NCBI GenBank assembly: GCA_033439685.1
Contig: JAUEDM010000006.1
Coordinates: 1,178,001-1,242,000 of the forward strand
Reading direction: 5' to 3'
Length of the DNA: 64,000 nt
Origin: Apodospora peruviana
Taxonomy: Eukaryota; Ascomycota; Sordariomycetes; Sordariales; Lasiosphaeriaceae
A program made the translations under genes and the position numbers. Under the pieces are notes generated by a model. That model was not told the origin of the DNA and did no database searches. It saw only the letters and a list, made by a program, of their open reading frames with translations. Below are positions 22,364 to 33,546 of this stretch, one piece after another. Each line of letters begins with the position of its first letter. Position 1 is the first letter of the stretch.

Positions 22364-23965
22364 TTAGTTATCAACCCTCCTCTTCGGCCCAATCATAGCC
22401 CGTCCATCCATCCACGGCCGCAACACCTCAGGAATAACCACAATCTTCTCCTCCTCGTCCCACCCGTTCTCCAAAATCGCCGCAAGAACCCTCGGCACCG
22501 CCATCGCTGTCCCATTAACCGTCCACGGATACACCAGCTTCCCATTCGGCAGCTTGAGTCTCGTTGCCAGCCTTCTCGTCTGATAATCCGTACAAATACT
22601 CGCAGAAGTAACCTCGCCCCAGCCTTCATTCCTCCCCATCTCCCTCCGGGATGGAAAATAGGCCTCAATATCACACTTACGCGTGGCCGACGCTCCTAGG
22701 TCGGCAGTCGGCATCTCGAGCACGCGGCAGTGCAGACCCAACGACTCCAAAATCTCGGTCTGCAGGTCAACCATCTCGTCGAACACGTCCCCTGTCTGAT
22801 CTTCATCCGGCGACGTCCACGCGAACAGCTCAACCTTGGTAAACTCGTGCACCCGATACAGTCCCTTTGTCTGGGCGCCGCGGGCGCCCGCTTCGGCGCG
22901 GTAGCACCGCGACACGGCAACCCTCTTGCGCGCCGCGCCGAGGCCATCCCCTTCAAAAGTCGTATCCGCCAACATAGCCGCCAGCGGGATCTCCGACGTC
23001 CCTGCGAGACAGAGCTCCGGTTTCCCTCTCGCCGCATCGTCCGCCGACTGCGCAATCGTATAAATCTGCGTCTCCCCAGACGCGTCGCGGGGCTGGAACC
23101 CGCAGGCCGCGGCCATATGGCTATAAACCACGCTAGGCGGGCTGACCTGGCGCCAGCCGGCCCGAGTGGCGGCCGTTATGGCGTAGGTCACAAGCGCCTG
23201 CTCGAGCTGCGCGGCCTCGTCCAGCAGATAGTACCAGCCCCAGCCGGACGCGTTCCCCGCTGCCGCAAAATCGAACAGGCCTAGCTCGGCACCGATGTGG
23301 ACGTGCGAGCGCCAGACGCGGTCGGAGCTGTCTGGGTGCGGCTCGGGGTGGTCGTTGACGTAGCTCAGCACGCGGGGGTCGTTGCCCACGGGCGTGCTCG
23401 GTGAGGTTAGGTTGGGGATGGCGAGGGCGAGGGCGTCAATTTCTGTGGTCAGGGCGGCTTCGGCGGCTTCGATTGACGAGAGGGCGGTCTTGACTTTGCG
23501 CGCCTCGTCGAGGAGCTGCTCGCGCGAGAGGGAGCGGAAGCCGGCGGCCACCTCGTCTTGATAGTCGCGAGAGGTGCCCGGGTCGGTTATTTGTCTGCGC
23601 AAAAGGTTGCCGCGCTCACGCAGGCTGCGGCCCTCGCGCTGCTTGGCCTGCCATTGGGCGAAGAGGTCGATGATGCGCGCCGGGTAGGAGGCGGCGGTGG
23701 GGTAGTTGCGTGCCCGGCAGTTGTCGGCGTAGAGGTCGGGGTTCTCGCGGATGGCTTTGATGTCGATCTTGGGTTTTGGCGCGATGCTTGGTCGTGAGGA
23801 TACGGACTGTGATAGGGATCTGGTGCTATGGTATGATGCTGTGCGTGGTAGTTGTCGTTGTTGCGTGGTTGATCGTAGGAAGGGGGTGCTCCTGCCGGCG
23901 GAAAAGAGACATTGCAGGCAGGTGAATGGCCTGGCCGCGGCAATGGCGGCTGGAGAGGGTTTCAT
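22364..23965 (-). CDS. DIA4: Mitochondrial seryl-tRNA synthetase
   Basis: A single-exon class II synthetase of 533 residues from the ATG at 23965. An upstream in-frame ATG at 24028 would add 21 residues. The chosen start gives a clear mitochondrial presequence: MKPSPAAIAAARPFTCLQCL followed by Arg/Ser-rich sequence without acidic residues. The mature protein has the SerRS N-terminal helical arm (IDIKAIRENPDLYADNCRAR, then QREGRSLRERGNLLRRQIT). Motif 2 reads VSRCYRAEAGARGAQTKGLY with RVHEFTKVELF, and motif 3 region NGTAMAVPRVLAAILEN. It charges mitochondrial tRNA-Ser; the yeast counterpart is DIA4. It sits convergent to the giant coiled-coil gene. Confidence 0.92.
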   Translation of the reverse strand: MKPSPAAIAAARPFTCLQCLFSAGRSTPFLRSTTQQRQLPRTASYHSTRSLSQSVSSRPSIAPKPKIDIKAIRENPDLYADNCRARNYPTAASYPARIIDLFAQWQAKQREGRSLRERGNLLRRQITDPGTSRDYQDEVAAGFRSLSREQLLDEARKVKTALSSIEAAEAALTTEIDALALAIPNLTSPSTPVGNDPRVLSYVNDHPEPHPDSSDRVWRSHVHIGAELGLFDFAAAGNASGWGWYYLLDEAAQLEQALVTYAITAATRAGWRQVSPPSVVYSHMAAACGFQPRDASGETQIYTIAQSADDAARGKPELCLAGTSEIPLAAMLADTTFEGDGLGAARKRVAVSRCYRAEAGARGAQTKGLYRVHEFTKVELFAWTSPDEDQTGDVFDEMVDLQTEILESLGLHCRVLEMPTADLGASATRKCDIEAYFPSRREMGRNEGWGEVTSASICTDYQTRRLATRLKLPNGKLVYPWTVNGTAMAVPRVLAAILENGWDEEEKIVVIPEVLRPWMDGRAMIGPKRRVDN

Positions 23966-24217
23966 ATTTGGACTTGTTTTCCTTCTGCCCTCTTGAGAAT
24001 GGATGAAGCTTGGTGAAGCTATCATCACGATGGGGGAAATTCAATTTCGGCTCGGGACCGGGAGCTATGGCCATCTGCCCGCCGAACGCGTCAATTTGAG
24101 TTCGTCTTGGCAGGATTTCCCCGCGATTTTAAGCCCTTCCTGATCTGTACTCTTTACAAGCCCACAGTACGAAACACTTCACCCGAGTCATTATGAAACC
24201 ATCATGATGTTCATTTT

Positions 24218-25515
24218 CTATTCTTGCGGTTTATCCAAAAAAGTAAGAGCGGCAACGACAAGCGCATCAATCCCCGTCCGCATCGTCGGCTGTATCGCCG
24301 GCGCAAACCTGGCGGTGTGGTTGGCGGGGCTCTCCTGAATACCGCCCCAATGCCAAAATACACAGGGTCTGCCCTGCGATGTCGCAAGAACGGAAAAGTC
24401 CTCTGCAATGGTAGTCGCGGTGATGTTGGCGTCAAACTTATCTCCAAAATGCCTCTTGAATTCCGTTGCGAGTGTCTCCATCATCGGCTCGTCGTTGACC
24501 GTTACTGGCAGGTTCCGAGTCATCTTGACACAGGCGCAGCCGGGGCACCGCTTGCTGCGCACTCGGCCTCCACAATCCACTTGATCGAGGACAACAGCTT
24601 CTCGCGCGTCTCTGGCTGCACGCTGCGTATGTCGATGCCGATTTCTGCCGAGTCGGCGATGACGTTCTCCGTCTAGCCGGTATGCAGGCTGCCGACTGTT
24701 TACGACGGCAATGTCGGACGTGTTGGTCTCTCTGCTTACGATGGACTGGAGACGAACTACGACGTGAGCGGCCATGGCGGCAGGGTCGACTGTTCGATGT
24801 GGCTGGGTGTTGTTGTCAGTCAGATACAGAAGCTATACATGGACAGATATATGGATAGTATTCACCTGCGACCCATGCCCACCAACTCCAGAAATAATAA
24901 TCTTCATACTATCTGCGCCCGCCATGATAGTTCCGACCTTCGACCCGACGGTACCAGCACGCATCGCCATGACATGCTGGCCTAGCATGTAGTCCGGAAC
25001 GGGGATGTTGTGTCTCGCTGGGTCATAGAGGACATCGTCGACCATGGCCCTGGCTCCAGTGTCGCGCTCCTCGGCAGGCTGGAAAAGTACGATCAATGTG
25101 CCACGCCATAGGCTTCGTAGGGTGTGGAGAATCTCGGCCGCGGCAATCAGACAACCATGTGCATGTCGTGGCCGCACGCATGCATAACAGGCCGTAGGAT
25201 GCCATCAGCATCGTTCATCGTGATATCGCTGTAGTATTCTAGCCCCGTTGCCTCTTGGATCGGGAGGCCGTCCATGTCGGCGCGAAGGAGCACGGTCTTG
25301 CCGGGCCATTCTCGAAGACGCCCACCACACCGTGACCGCCAATCTGGGTGGTGATCTTGAAGCCCCGGAGCGTCGATAGCCAGCGCGCGACCATCTTGGC
25401 GGTGTTCGCTTCCTGGTTGGAGAGCTCGGGATTTGGAGGTATATGTAGAGCGTCTCGTACCGGGTGATTTCAAAGGGATGCCCCCAGTGGCAAGCAACTC
25501 CTTTAAAGTCGTCAT
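24218..25515 (-). pseudogene. M20D amidohydrolase (hippurate/IAA-amino-acid hydrolase type) pseudogene
   Basis: The reverse strand encodes nearly the whole M20 metallopeptidase in pieces in different frames. Recognisable blocks in order are NPELSNQEANTAKMV, IGGHGVVGVFENGP, KTVLLRADMDGLPIQEATGL, VMHACGHDMHMV (metal-binding CGHDMH), LIVLFQPAEERDTGARAM, GQHVMAMRAGTVGS, ISGVGGHGSQ, a real-looking intron, MAAHVVVRLQSIVSRET, TENVIADSAEIGIDIRSVQ, TIAEDFSVLATSQGRPCVFW and QPTMRTGIDALVVAALTFL. At least five reading-frame breaks separate them: near 25440 (a few bases lost in the YIHLHSNPEL region), 25305 (one G lost in CCCGGGCAAG), 25155 (one T lost in MVCLIAAAE), around 24690 (stop and shift) and 24515. 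The M20 loop before PANH is also short. The family cleaves amide-linked amino acid conjugates; this copy cannot make a full protein. Confidence 0.85.
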
Positions 25516-28005
25516 GATTTCAGGTACGACGGCGCGTTGGCCGAATGGACGTTGTTGACGGAAGGATAACTCGGTGAGTTTATTCACACTCATAAGTAAA
25601 TGAAAATGAAAACACGTCCAACTGTCGTGAACTTTGCAGCCACAATCGACTGCGACGCCGAGATACTCCGGGTCTAACTTGATCAGGTCAATCATTGAGG
25701 AGTCATATTTACAGAGTCACAGCACCAAGCGAAAGGCATGACCTAACGCGATGGAATGGCTTCATGATTTGTTGACGGCAGCAGCAGCAGCATCTACTCA
25801 CACGTGTTGGCCACCGTCAGCCTCAGATATTACCGTAGAACGGCACACTTTTGCCAGGTAATTCACACCCGGGTCTCCGGGAATACTGTATAAGGGTCTC
25901 TTAATAGCCTCACTGTAGCCAACTCCAGATTCACGTTTGATCACCGCCAAGACAAATTCGGGAACGGAAAGCGAAATGGATGTCTTGACGAGAAGGCCGG
26001 TCGGTCAGGACAAGCTTTCCGGCGCCGTGCGGAGGGCCTTCAACGGCCAGAAAGTTACAATTAGCTCGTATCGAGGCCGCTCGACCGATTTACAAGGGCC
26101 GGCATAACGCCCCTCGATGACCGCACCTCTTTTGTTTTGTGCGGGCGAATGCTTCCACCGACTGGCATGGAAAAGAAGTTGAGAACTGCATCCCGTCCTT
26201 TTTCTTGATCCACCAGCTAACGCAGCTGTCAGGAGAAGGAAGTCGGCCGTTGGATTGGCACTGTGGCCGGTGACGTACGGCCCGTCGCCAGGTGCTGATC
26301 GCAATTCCCATGCATTGAGGATGACGACCTTAGACGACACTAACGAATGGGACGATGGAGTCCTATCGTATCTCGATCTCCAACGCCCAGACTTGATCTC
26401 TTTCACGTGCAGGGAACCAACCACAAGGGTGCAGGTGCTGACAAAAAAAGATGGCACACATCGCACTACGAGTTTCTGTCCGGATAGTTAAGCCACCTCT
26501 ATCTACCACCACACCACAGAAAAAATACAAATAAAATCGAGATAATTTATTACTCTATTCATTGAGATGTATATAAACTTTGACAATGATTGGGCAAGTT
26601 ATCGTGGAGTTGTTGTGTTGCAAAGTTGACGATGTTATCGGCACGGTGGGATCTGTGCCATCTTTTTTTGACAGCACCTGGGTGTGAAAGGAAGAAGAGG
26701 GGGACTCTTGCCTTGATATGTTTCAACTTGACGAGCAGGAAGAGTTTGCGGGGATTACATCATGTTGTCTCTCTTTGTCTCTGCTCTTAGTGCACTCCCG
26801 CGCCGTATGCGCTTACGGCACACGTAGAGGAGAGATATGGCAACCTAGAAAGAGAGACGCGGAGAGCCAACACTGTTGGCACAGCTGCATCTGTAAATCT
26901 GGCATAATCGGTGATAAACGTTCCATATCGGACCGACAGCTTCAGAGTTCAGTGAAGCCTGAAGAGACCTACCGGCCGGCCGGCTACTGCTAGTGCTCCC
27001 GGGCCCCTGAGCGAAGCCAGAGCCACGACGCTGGATCGCTCGATCTGATCTCGTGGATTCATCGCACATTGGATGTGTGGAGAAAGATGATAAATCCTGC
27101 ATGAGTTCGCGTTTCCTACGCTTCCAGACCGTGACAGCTGTGGTGCATAGCAAGGGGGAGGTGCAGTGAGGAAACATGAAAATAAATTTAGGAGTCTCAC
27201 TCTCTCTATTCTCTCATCAGGAATTGCCAGCGGCCCAGTGGTCGGCAATCCTCTGATAGGCGTTCCGGCCGCCAATCGACGGACACGGGATGCAGGGGTC
27301 CCAGAAAGATGAAACGGGAACCTGGAAACCTGGCGCGGTTGGCAGCACCAGCGACTTGTGTCAATGGGGTAGCGCTGCCGAACGAATACTTCACCCCTGA
27401 AAGCTTAAAAAGCCACACTGGGTCCGGTTTTCGTGGATTTGTCGTTTAGAATTCATCGCGGAAGGTCCAATTGGACCCCTTTCCTGCTTCGCCTCCAAAT
27501 GCCCCAAGGGTGGCCCTCTTTCGGTCCCGTATTTGACCTTTCTCATCTTCTCATTGCGCCCCGGCCTGGAGAAATTTTGAAAGTCGTTCATCTCTCACCC
27601 CCACCACGATTCTCCCACTTCTCCTGAGGTTGTCGCCTCGGGACGGCACCATCCACCTTCTTTAGTCCTTTTCTACCTACAAACCTACGACCTGTCTACT
27701 TCTCTTACCTCGTCGTCATAAACTCTTGTTTGTTGTTGTTTGCGGAAGAATTTGAAAGTTGAAAGGACGAATCCCCGAAATCCCAACCTTCAGCTTTGCG
27801 TTCGCTTTTCTTTGTGTCGTTCAGGCCATCCAAATTGAGAAACTCTGCGAGTCCCTACCACCGGATACCTACACAAAATCCTCCTGGTTCCGAGGCACAA
27901 GCTAGACTTTACCATCCGAACAATCCACTCTCGTTTTCTTCAGTCAAAATCGAAATTGCCCAATGACCCCACTGCGTCATTGAGAGCGGAATCGCGTCCA
28001 CACCG
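25516..28005. other. Long gene-free region and leader of the MscS gene
   Basis: About 2.5 kb, divergent between the M20 pseudogene and the channel gene. The last ~450 bases (27550-28005) are C/T-rich with many short pyrimidine tracts, as in long fungal 5' leaders. A 153-codon reverse frame at 26005-26466 and others show no family features. No RNA gene was recognised. Confidence 0.45.
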
Positions 28006-30828
28006 ATGTCGTTAAGATCACCGCGATCACCTCGAAACATGGGCTTCATGCCCATATCCCACGACGCCAGCAACTACGATATGCAAGAGATTCCCCTGAC
28101 ACAAATCAAGAGCCACGCGAGCTCGTCAGGTGCCCGCAGGATCGACCAGACCCTCCAGAGTATGGATATGGATGGTACCGGCGAGAAGCACGGCCTCTAC
28201 ACGGGGCCCGCCGGCCGGAGACGCATCCAGAGAGACCTGATGCGCGCCGGGTCCAACATGTCGGAGGAGGCGTCCCTCAACGCCATGGGCCGGTTTTATA
28301 ACAAAATTATCGGCTTCTCCGTCATTACGCGCTACCTCGTCTACGTCGTGCCCGTCGCCTTGTTGCTCGCCATACCGCTCCTCATTCTCCCCTTCACCGG
28401 TGACGGTGACAAAGACCGGGTGAAGCTTGGGGCGGGTGACCACCAGAACCTGTTCTGGCTGTTTGTCTGGATCGAGATATCATGGTTGTCTCTGTGGGTG
28501 GGAAAGGTGGTGGCACATCTGCTACCCTCGATATTCATGTTTTTCTGCGGCGTGGTCAGCGCCGGAACCCGAAAATATTCCACCGTCCTCAGGGCATTGG
28601 AAATCCCGCTCTCCTTCTTCTTCTGGGGCCTCTCCTCCTGGCTTTCCTTCAAGTTCATGTTCGCCAACGATGGGGGGATCCGGCCTCAGTGGGCCGACAC
28701 GATAGAACGCATCCTTCTTTCGCTCTTCCTTTCGTCGGCCGTGCTGCTTGGAGAGAAGACCATCGTGCAGCTAATCAGCATCACGTACCATCAGAGGTCG
28801 TTTGCGAACCGCATCCACGACTCTAAGCGCGAAATCTTCCTCCTTGGGCTCATGTACGAGGCGTCACGGACGCTATTCCCCATGTACTGCCCTGAATTTG
28901 CCGAGGAGGACTACATCATCAACGATAGTATCGACATGATGTTCACAGAAGGGAAGCGCAAGGGCAAGACCGGAGGATCCCTCACGCCCATGAAGTTGGT
29001 TGGTGACATGGGTCGTCTAGGCGACAAGATCACGTCCGTCTTTGGAAATATCGCCTCCGAAATCACAGGCAAACAGGTGTTTAACCCCAATTCGGCCCAC
29101 TCCGTCGTTGTGGAAGCGCTGGAGAAGATTCGCAGCTCCGAGGCCATGGCCCGTCGCATCTGGATGTCGTTTGTGGTCGAGGGTAAGGACTCGCTGTCCT
29201 CGGAGGACATCGCCGAGGTGCTCGGGCCCACCCTCCACGAGGAGGCCGAGGAGTGCTTTAGCGCCATCGACGCCGACCAGAACGGCGACATCAGCCTGGA
29301 CGAGATGATCCGCAAGGTTGTCGAGATCGGCAAGGAGAGGAAGGCGATTGCGAATAGCATGAAGGATATCAGCCAAGCATTGACTGTTTTCGATAAGGTC
29401 CTCCTCTTTGTTGTACTGATTATTGTTATCATTATTTTCCTCGCGGTATTCCAGAGCAGCTTCATCGCCACCCTTACTACGGCTGGAACGACGCTGCTGT
29501 CTCTGTCATTCGTCTTCGCCGTCACGACGCAAGAATTCCTGGGCTCTTGCATCTTCCTCTTCGTCAAGCACCCGTATGACGTCGGCGACCGCGTCGATAT
29601 TCAAGGGCCCGAGAAGGAGCAGCTGATAGTCGAGAAGATCTCGCTGCTCTACACGGTCTTCACGCGCATCGACAAGATGCAGGTCGTGCAGGTCCCCAAC
29701 ATTCAGCTGAACAACCTCTGGATTGAGAACGTGACCCGCAGCAAGGCGATGAAGGAGGTTATCGACGTCAACGTTGCTTTCGACACGTCCTTTGAGGACA
29801 TTGAGCTGCTCCGCCTCGAGATGGAGAAATTCGTGCGCTCGCCCGAGAACAGCCGCGACTTCCAACCGGACGTCAGCATCAGCGTTGGTGGTGTCGGCGA
29901 CTTGGATAAGTTGACACTTAAGCTGGTGATCAAGCACAAGTCCAACTGGCACAACGACGCGGTCCGCGCCACCCGCCGCTCCAAGTTCATGTGCGCGCTC
30001 GCGCTCGCGCTCAAGAAGGTTCCCATCAACGGTCCTGGCGGCGGCGGCGACCCTCTCGGCGGACCCAAGAACCCGGCATACAACGTCACCGTGACGGATG
30101 ACTTCGCGATTACCGCTCGCACGGCATCTGACAAGGAAAAGGAGGCCAAGAAGCTGGCCAACCTGGGGCTGACACGGTCCGAAAGCAACGCCTCGAGCAA
30201 GGTCGCCGAACAGCAGGCAGCCGCGGACTTAAACGCATCGGATCCTCTGGTCGACGCTCTCGACGATTGGGGTTACGAGAACACTCTAAACAGCCGTGAC
30301 GTCTCGGCCGACCGCAACCGCGCGACGGCCGTTGAAGCCGCACGCCGCGATTTCCAGGCCGGACGCGAGTCCCAGCGCGGACGTCGGCAACCCGGCACCT
30401 CCATTCCGCCCACAGCGCTCGCGGCAGCCGGTGCGCCGGGCGTGCAGCTGACGCGGCCAGACACGAGGACCACCAAGGCGTCCATCGACATTGAACGACA
30501 CGCTGGGCTGGGTGGCATGGAAGGACCGACGCCTGCTCAATATGCCGGCGCGGCGTACGCTGCTCAGAATTACGCGGCTTACCCGCCGCCGCCACCATCG
30601 ATGGAGCTGGGACAGAACTCGTCGGGAAGTCCGGCTGTTCAGAGGACGCCGTCCCAGGGGGGTCCTCCTCCTCCGGTTACGCATCTTAGCAGCACAACCG
30701 GCTCTAGGCCGCGGGGGACCAGCGTCAGTGGCGTGTTAGCTGCTCAACAGCAACAACGTGAGCAGCAGCAACAGCAACCTCCTGGAGGAGGTGCCGGCGG
30801 CGCTGCGGGACCGTCAGCTAGGTATTAG
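28006..30828 (+). CDS. MscS-family mechanosensitive channel with EF-hand (Msy1/Msy2 type)
   Basis: A single exon of 940 residues. After a ~95-residue cytosolic N-terminus, hydrophobic segments follow (YLVYVVPVALLLAIPLLILP, NLFWLFVWIEISWLSLWVGK, LLPSIFMFFCGVVSA, an LEIPLSFFFWGLSSW stretch, and a segment near residue 245). An EF-hand loop DADQNGDISLDE lies near residue 422. The MscS pore helix and beta domain come next (VLLFVVLIIVIIIFLAVFQS, LSFVFAVTTQEFLGSCIFLF, HPYDVGDRVDI, VQVPNIQLNNLWIENVTRS). This architecture matches the fungal Msy1/Msy2 channels of the ER, which respond to osmotic stress and shape calcium signalling. The C-terminal ~250 residues are disordered, Pro/Gln/Gly-rich. The frame continues beyond the TAG with a duplicate of the C-terminus (see 30829-31224). 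Confidence 0.93.
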   Translation: MSLRSPRSPRNMGFMPISHDASNYDMQEIPLTQIKSHASSSGARRIDQTLQSMDMDGTGEKHGLYTGPAGRRRIQRDLMRAGSNMSEEASLNAMGRFYNKIIGFSVITRYLVYVVPVALLLAIPLLILPFTGDGDKDRVKLGAGDHQNLFWLFVWIEISWLSLWVGKVVAHLLPSIFMFFCGVVSAGTRKYSTVLRALEIPLSFFFWGLSSWLSFKFMFANDGGIRPQWADTIERILLSLFLSSAVLLGEKTIVQLISITYHQRSFANRIHDSKREIFLLGLMYEASRTLFPMYCPEFAEEDYIINDSIDMMFTEGKRKGKTGGSLTPMKLVGDMGRLGDKITSVFGNIASEITGKQVFNPNSAHSVVVEALEKIRSSEAMARRIWMSFVVEGKDSLSSEDIAEVLGPTLHEEAEECFSAIDADQNGDISLDEMIRKVVEIGKERKAIANSMKDISQALTVFDKVLLFVVLIIVIIIFLAVFQSSFIATLTTAGTTLLSLSFVFAVTTQEFLGSCIFLFVKHPYDVGDRVDIQGPEKEQLIVEKISLLYTVFTRIDKMQVVQVPNIQLNNLWIENVTRSKAMKEVIDVNVAFDTSFEDIELLRLEMEKFVRSPENSRDFQPDVSISVGGVGDLDKLTLKLVIKHKSNWHNDAVRATRRSKFMCALALALKKVPINGPGGGGDPLGGPKNPAYNVTVTDDFAITARTASDKEKEAKKLANLGLTRSESNASSKVAEQQAAADLNASDPLVDALDDWGYENTLNSRDVSADRNRATAVEAARRDFQAGRESQRGRRQPGTSIPPTALAAAGAPGVQLTRPDTRTTKASIDIERHAGLGGMEGPTPAQYAGAAYAAQNYAAYPPPPPSMELGQNSSGSPAVQRTPSQGGPPPPVTHLSSTTGSRPRGTSVSGVLAAQQQQREQQQQQPPGGGAGGAAGPSARY

Positions 30829-31224
30829 GAGTATCGAAGCCCGTCGGGGAATGCACTGACTGTTCCGGGGACGACACCGGCAAAAAGGCCGTCGGCGCCT
30901 CCTCCCCCTCCTCCGGCTAGGCATAGCAGCAAAAGCGGTGCCCGGCAACGGGGAACTAGTGTTGGTAGCGTATTAGCTGCTCAACAGCGGCAACTGAACC
31001 ATCAGCAGCAGCGGACGCCACAGCAACAGCAGCAGAATAATCAGCCTCCTGGAGGAGATGCCGGCGGCGCTGCAGGACCATCAGCTAGCTATTAGGTGGC
31101 GGCTGCTGAATATACTGTTGCGAGTATAAATACCGGTGGCGGTGGTGATTTGGCGGGTGGTGTGGTTGAACAGAATACTGGCGGTGCTGAACAACAAGGA
31201 AACGGGACCGGAAATGATGTTTAA
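30829..31224 (+). repeat. In-frame duplicated C-terminus of the channel, lying beyond its TAG stop
   Basis: After the TAG at 30826-30828 the same frame is open for 88 codons to a second TAG (31093-31095), then 42 more codons to TAA (31222-31224). Codons from about 30895 repeat the end of the channel: PPPPPPARHSS against PPPPVTHLSS, RGTSVGSVLAAQQ against RGTSVSGVLAAQQ, a Gln-rich run, and QPPGGDAGGAAGPSASY against QPPGGGAGGAAGPSARY, each ending in TAT TAG. This is either a decaying tandem duplication in the 3' UTR or a conditional extension by stop-codon read-through. Confidence 0.85.
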
Positions 31225-32482
31225 TTGAGGGGTGCGTGCTAGGGAACAGGACCTGGGTAAAAAACATAAGGGAGAGCATGGAACGTTCAAAAAGATGGAT
31301 GGATACTTAGATCTAGGGCTGGGACTGGGTTTGTGAGGCATTTACACACACATTACAGATACTACATACGTACATTGATGGCGCTGGGTTTACAACAAAA
31401 ATAACTATTTTCTTTTTTTTGTTGTTTTGCACTCAGAGGCGTTCCCCCCTTTTTAGGTGAACCGTCTCCGGAAATACAACAGTCATTACTGAGCAAGTAT
31501 TTGCCAGCCTACCTGGCTGCCTGCCTTTACGGAAGGTCTGTAAATATATGTTTATATTGTTTCTTCGTTCGCTTTATTTCGGTTTGCGGTCGTTTATAAT
31601 GAGGTAGATAAGGTACTAGGTAAATAATCCTGCATCTTACTTCCTACCTTTTAACAGTGCGTTCGAGTACAATCATTGAGGTTACATTATATATTATACT
31701 GCATTTTCTTGTACAGACCTGAACCTTGGGAATAATGGCAGCTAATTTTACCGGTAGAGGCGAAGAAATAATAAGTAAGAATATAAACAATAAAAGGGGG
31801 TCGTCCTATTTCCATCATGTCTATTTAATTAAATAGCAACTATAAGTAAACAATCACCTCTTTCGCATTCATTCATAAGAGGATCTAATACTTCAATGAA
31901 GCTTGCGGGTTTGTTGCGCGTTTATTGTGATGATAAAGAATAGACATCTTGGAAAGCAATCTGATGGGTAAATACATGGATGGGTAGCTGGCTTCAGTTC
32001 CATTACGTCGTTGGTTCACCGTATTAGCAACGAACATGATCAGTGTTCGAAGCTAATCCGTATAGCCTGAGTAAAAGGGAAGGGAGGAAGTGAACATCAT
32101 TCATTGGAGTTTGTTGAGTACAACAGACGGTGCGTTGTTACCTAAGTACCTAATGTTTGGTAGACATGATCTCATCTAAGAAATTCTGCTAGGCATAACT
32201 TCGATTTTTTTGCTCTCGTGGTGATGTGGTTCTGTCACACTTGTTGACACCACCCAGGTACCTGCCGATGTACATAGTAAGAGCAAATATTTGAGAACCA
32301 CAGAGCTAGGTGAGGTAAGTAGGTATATATGTGCTTGGACATGAAGCAGAGCTTCCAACAATGGATACAGACATAGGCGTCTAATACCGAACATCATAGT
32401 TTTATCGAGATTACCCAGTTCCTACTGCAGCCCTAAACGGTGTATGGTATCTATCCAGACGCAAGCTCAGTTACGCAGGTAT
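31225..32482. other. AT-rich convergent intergenic region
   Basis: About 1.26 kb of low-GC sequence downstream of both the channel and the dienelactone hydrolase genes. No coding potential or RNA gene was found. Confidence 0.5.
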
Positions 32483-33546
32483 TTAGCAAACATGCTCAAC
32501 TTCATGCTTCTTCCCGTCCGCCTCACCAAGATCGGTCTTCAGCACCCTTCCAAACAGCTCCAGAAGCACCTCAAAGCACGCCTTTGTAATAGCAGGATCA
32601 TACCGGCCCTTGCTTAGCTCATCCCGGATGAACGCGTGCTGCGCCCACGCGAACTCGTGCCAACTAAAGCACACGCCTGCCTCCCTCAACTTCAACCGAA
32701 TCAGATCCCTGCCCGCGTCAGGCACATGCGTGTCCTTGATCCCAAAAATCATGGCCACCTCTCCCTTCAAATTCTGAAACTTGTCGATCGTGTGGTTACC
32801 CGTCGACTCGATGACGGGAGACGGGTTCGGGCCATCGTTCGGGCCGAGCGTGCGGCTGTGCACGTCAGTCGCGAAATAGGCGACGCAGGCGGTGATGCGG
32901 GGATCCAAACTTGCGCGCAGGGCTAGGTGGCCGCCTAGACACATGCCCGTCGTGCCGATGCGCCCGGTGCAGGTCGGCAAGGAGAGGAGGTAGTCAACGG
33001 TCCCATAGGAGTCGGCGTCGTAGGACTCGAGGGTTTTTTTTACTTTCCATTCGTTGCCTTGGTCGGTGCCCGGCACGTCGTACGCCAGCGGCTCGGGCCC
33101 GGTGAAGTCGTGGTAGCTGCTCGGCGCGGCGACGATGTAGCCCTGGCCAGCGATCTGGCGGGCAAATCGGGCGACGGGGCCAGTCACTTTCGGACTGTTA
33201 GTACCTATGTGGGGCCGATCCCGGACCGACGGACGAACCTTGGTAGATCTCACTGAAGAGCACGACTCCGGGGAAACGACTACATTTTGATGTGATGGTG
33301 AGGTTGAGCTCCCTGGTTCACGGGTAGGTGGTTCTCACGCATTGGGATATCCTGGGATGGTGGGATGGAAGAGAAAGATCCCTGATATCAAGATGTAGCT
33401 TTCTGTTAGCTTGGGCCCCCTTGTGAGCTCTGTGAGCTATGAGAGCTCAGGGATAGCTTAGGTAATAGAATTCTCCACTAACTCATTGACGACTCCTTTC
33501 CATTCGAAGTGGTCTGCAAATCGGCATGGCTCTCTTTGATCAACAT
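32483..33546 (-). CDS. Dienelactone hydrolase family alpha/beta-hydrolase
   Basis: Four exons, 33546-33483, 33381-33339, 33279-33239 and 33186-32483, give 283 residues. The small exons are fixed by protein continuity: MLIKESHADLQTTSNG, IFLFHPTIPGYPNARFPGVV and VLFSEIYQVTGPVARFARQI. Dienelactone hydrolases open lactone rings in aromatic catabolism, and many fungal members act on other small esters. The catalytic triad is visible: nucleophile Cys in GTTGMCLGGHLALRA, Asp in GIKDTHVPDAG and His in WAQHAFIRDE. No signal peptide is seen, so it is likely cytosolic. The last intron has a TACTAAC branch site. It is divergent from HSP70, with 1.35 kb between the starts. Confidence 0.9.

Noticed and set aside
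26005..26466. 153-codon reverse ORF
   Set aside because: No recognisable domain, no splice partner and no coding neighbours; probably chance.
30780..30828. Intron explaining the channel's first TAG (…CTATTAG as acceptor)
   Set aside because: The nearest donor would give an intron of about 38 nt that is not a multiple of three and has no branch site, and the repeat copy also ends in TAT TAG.
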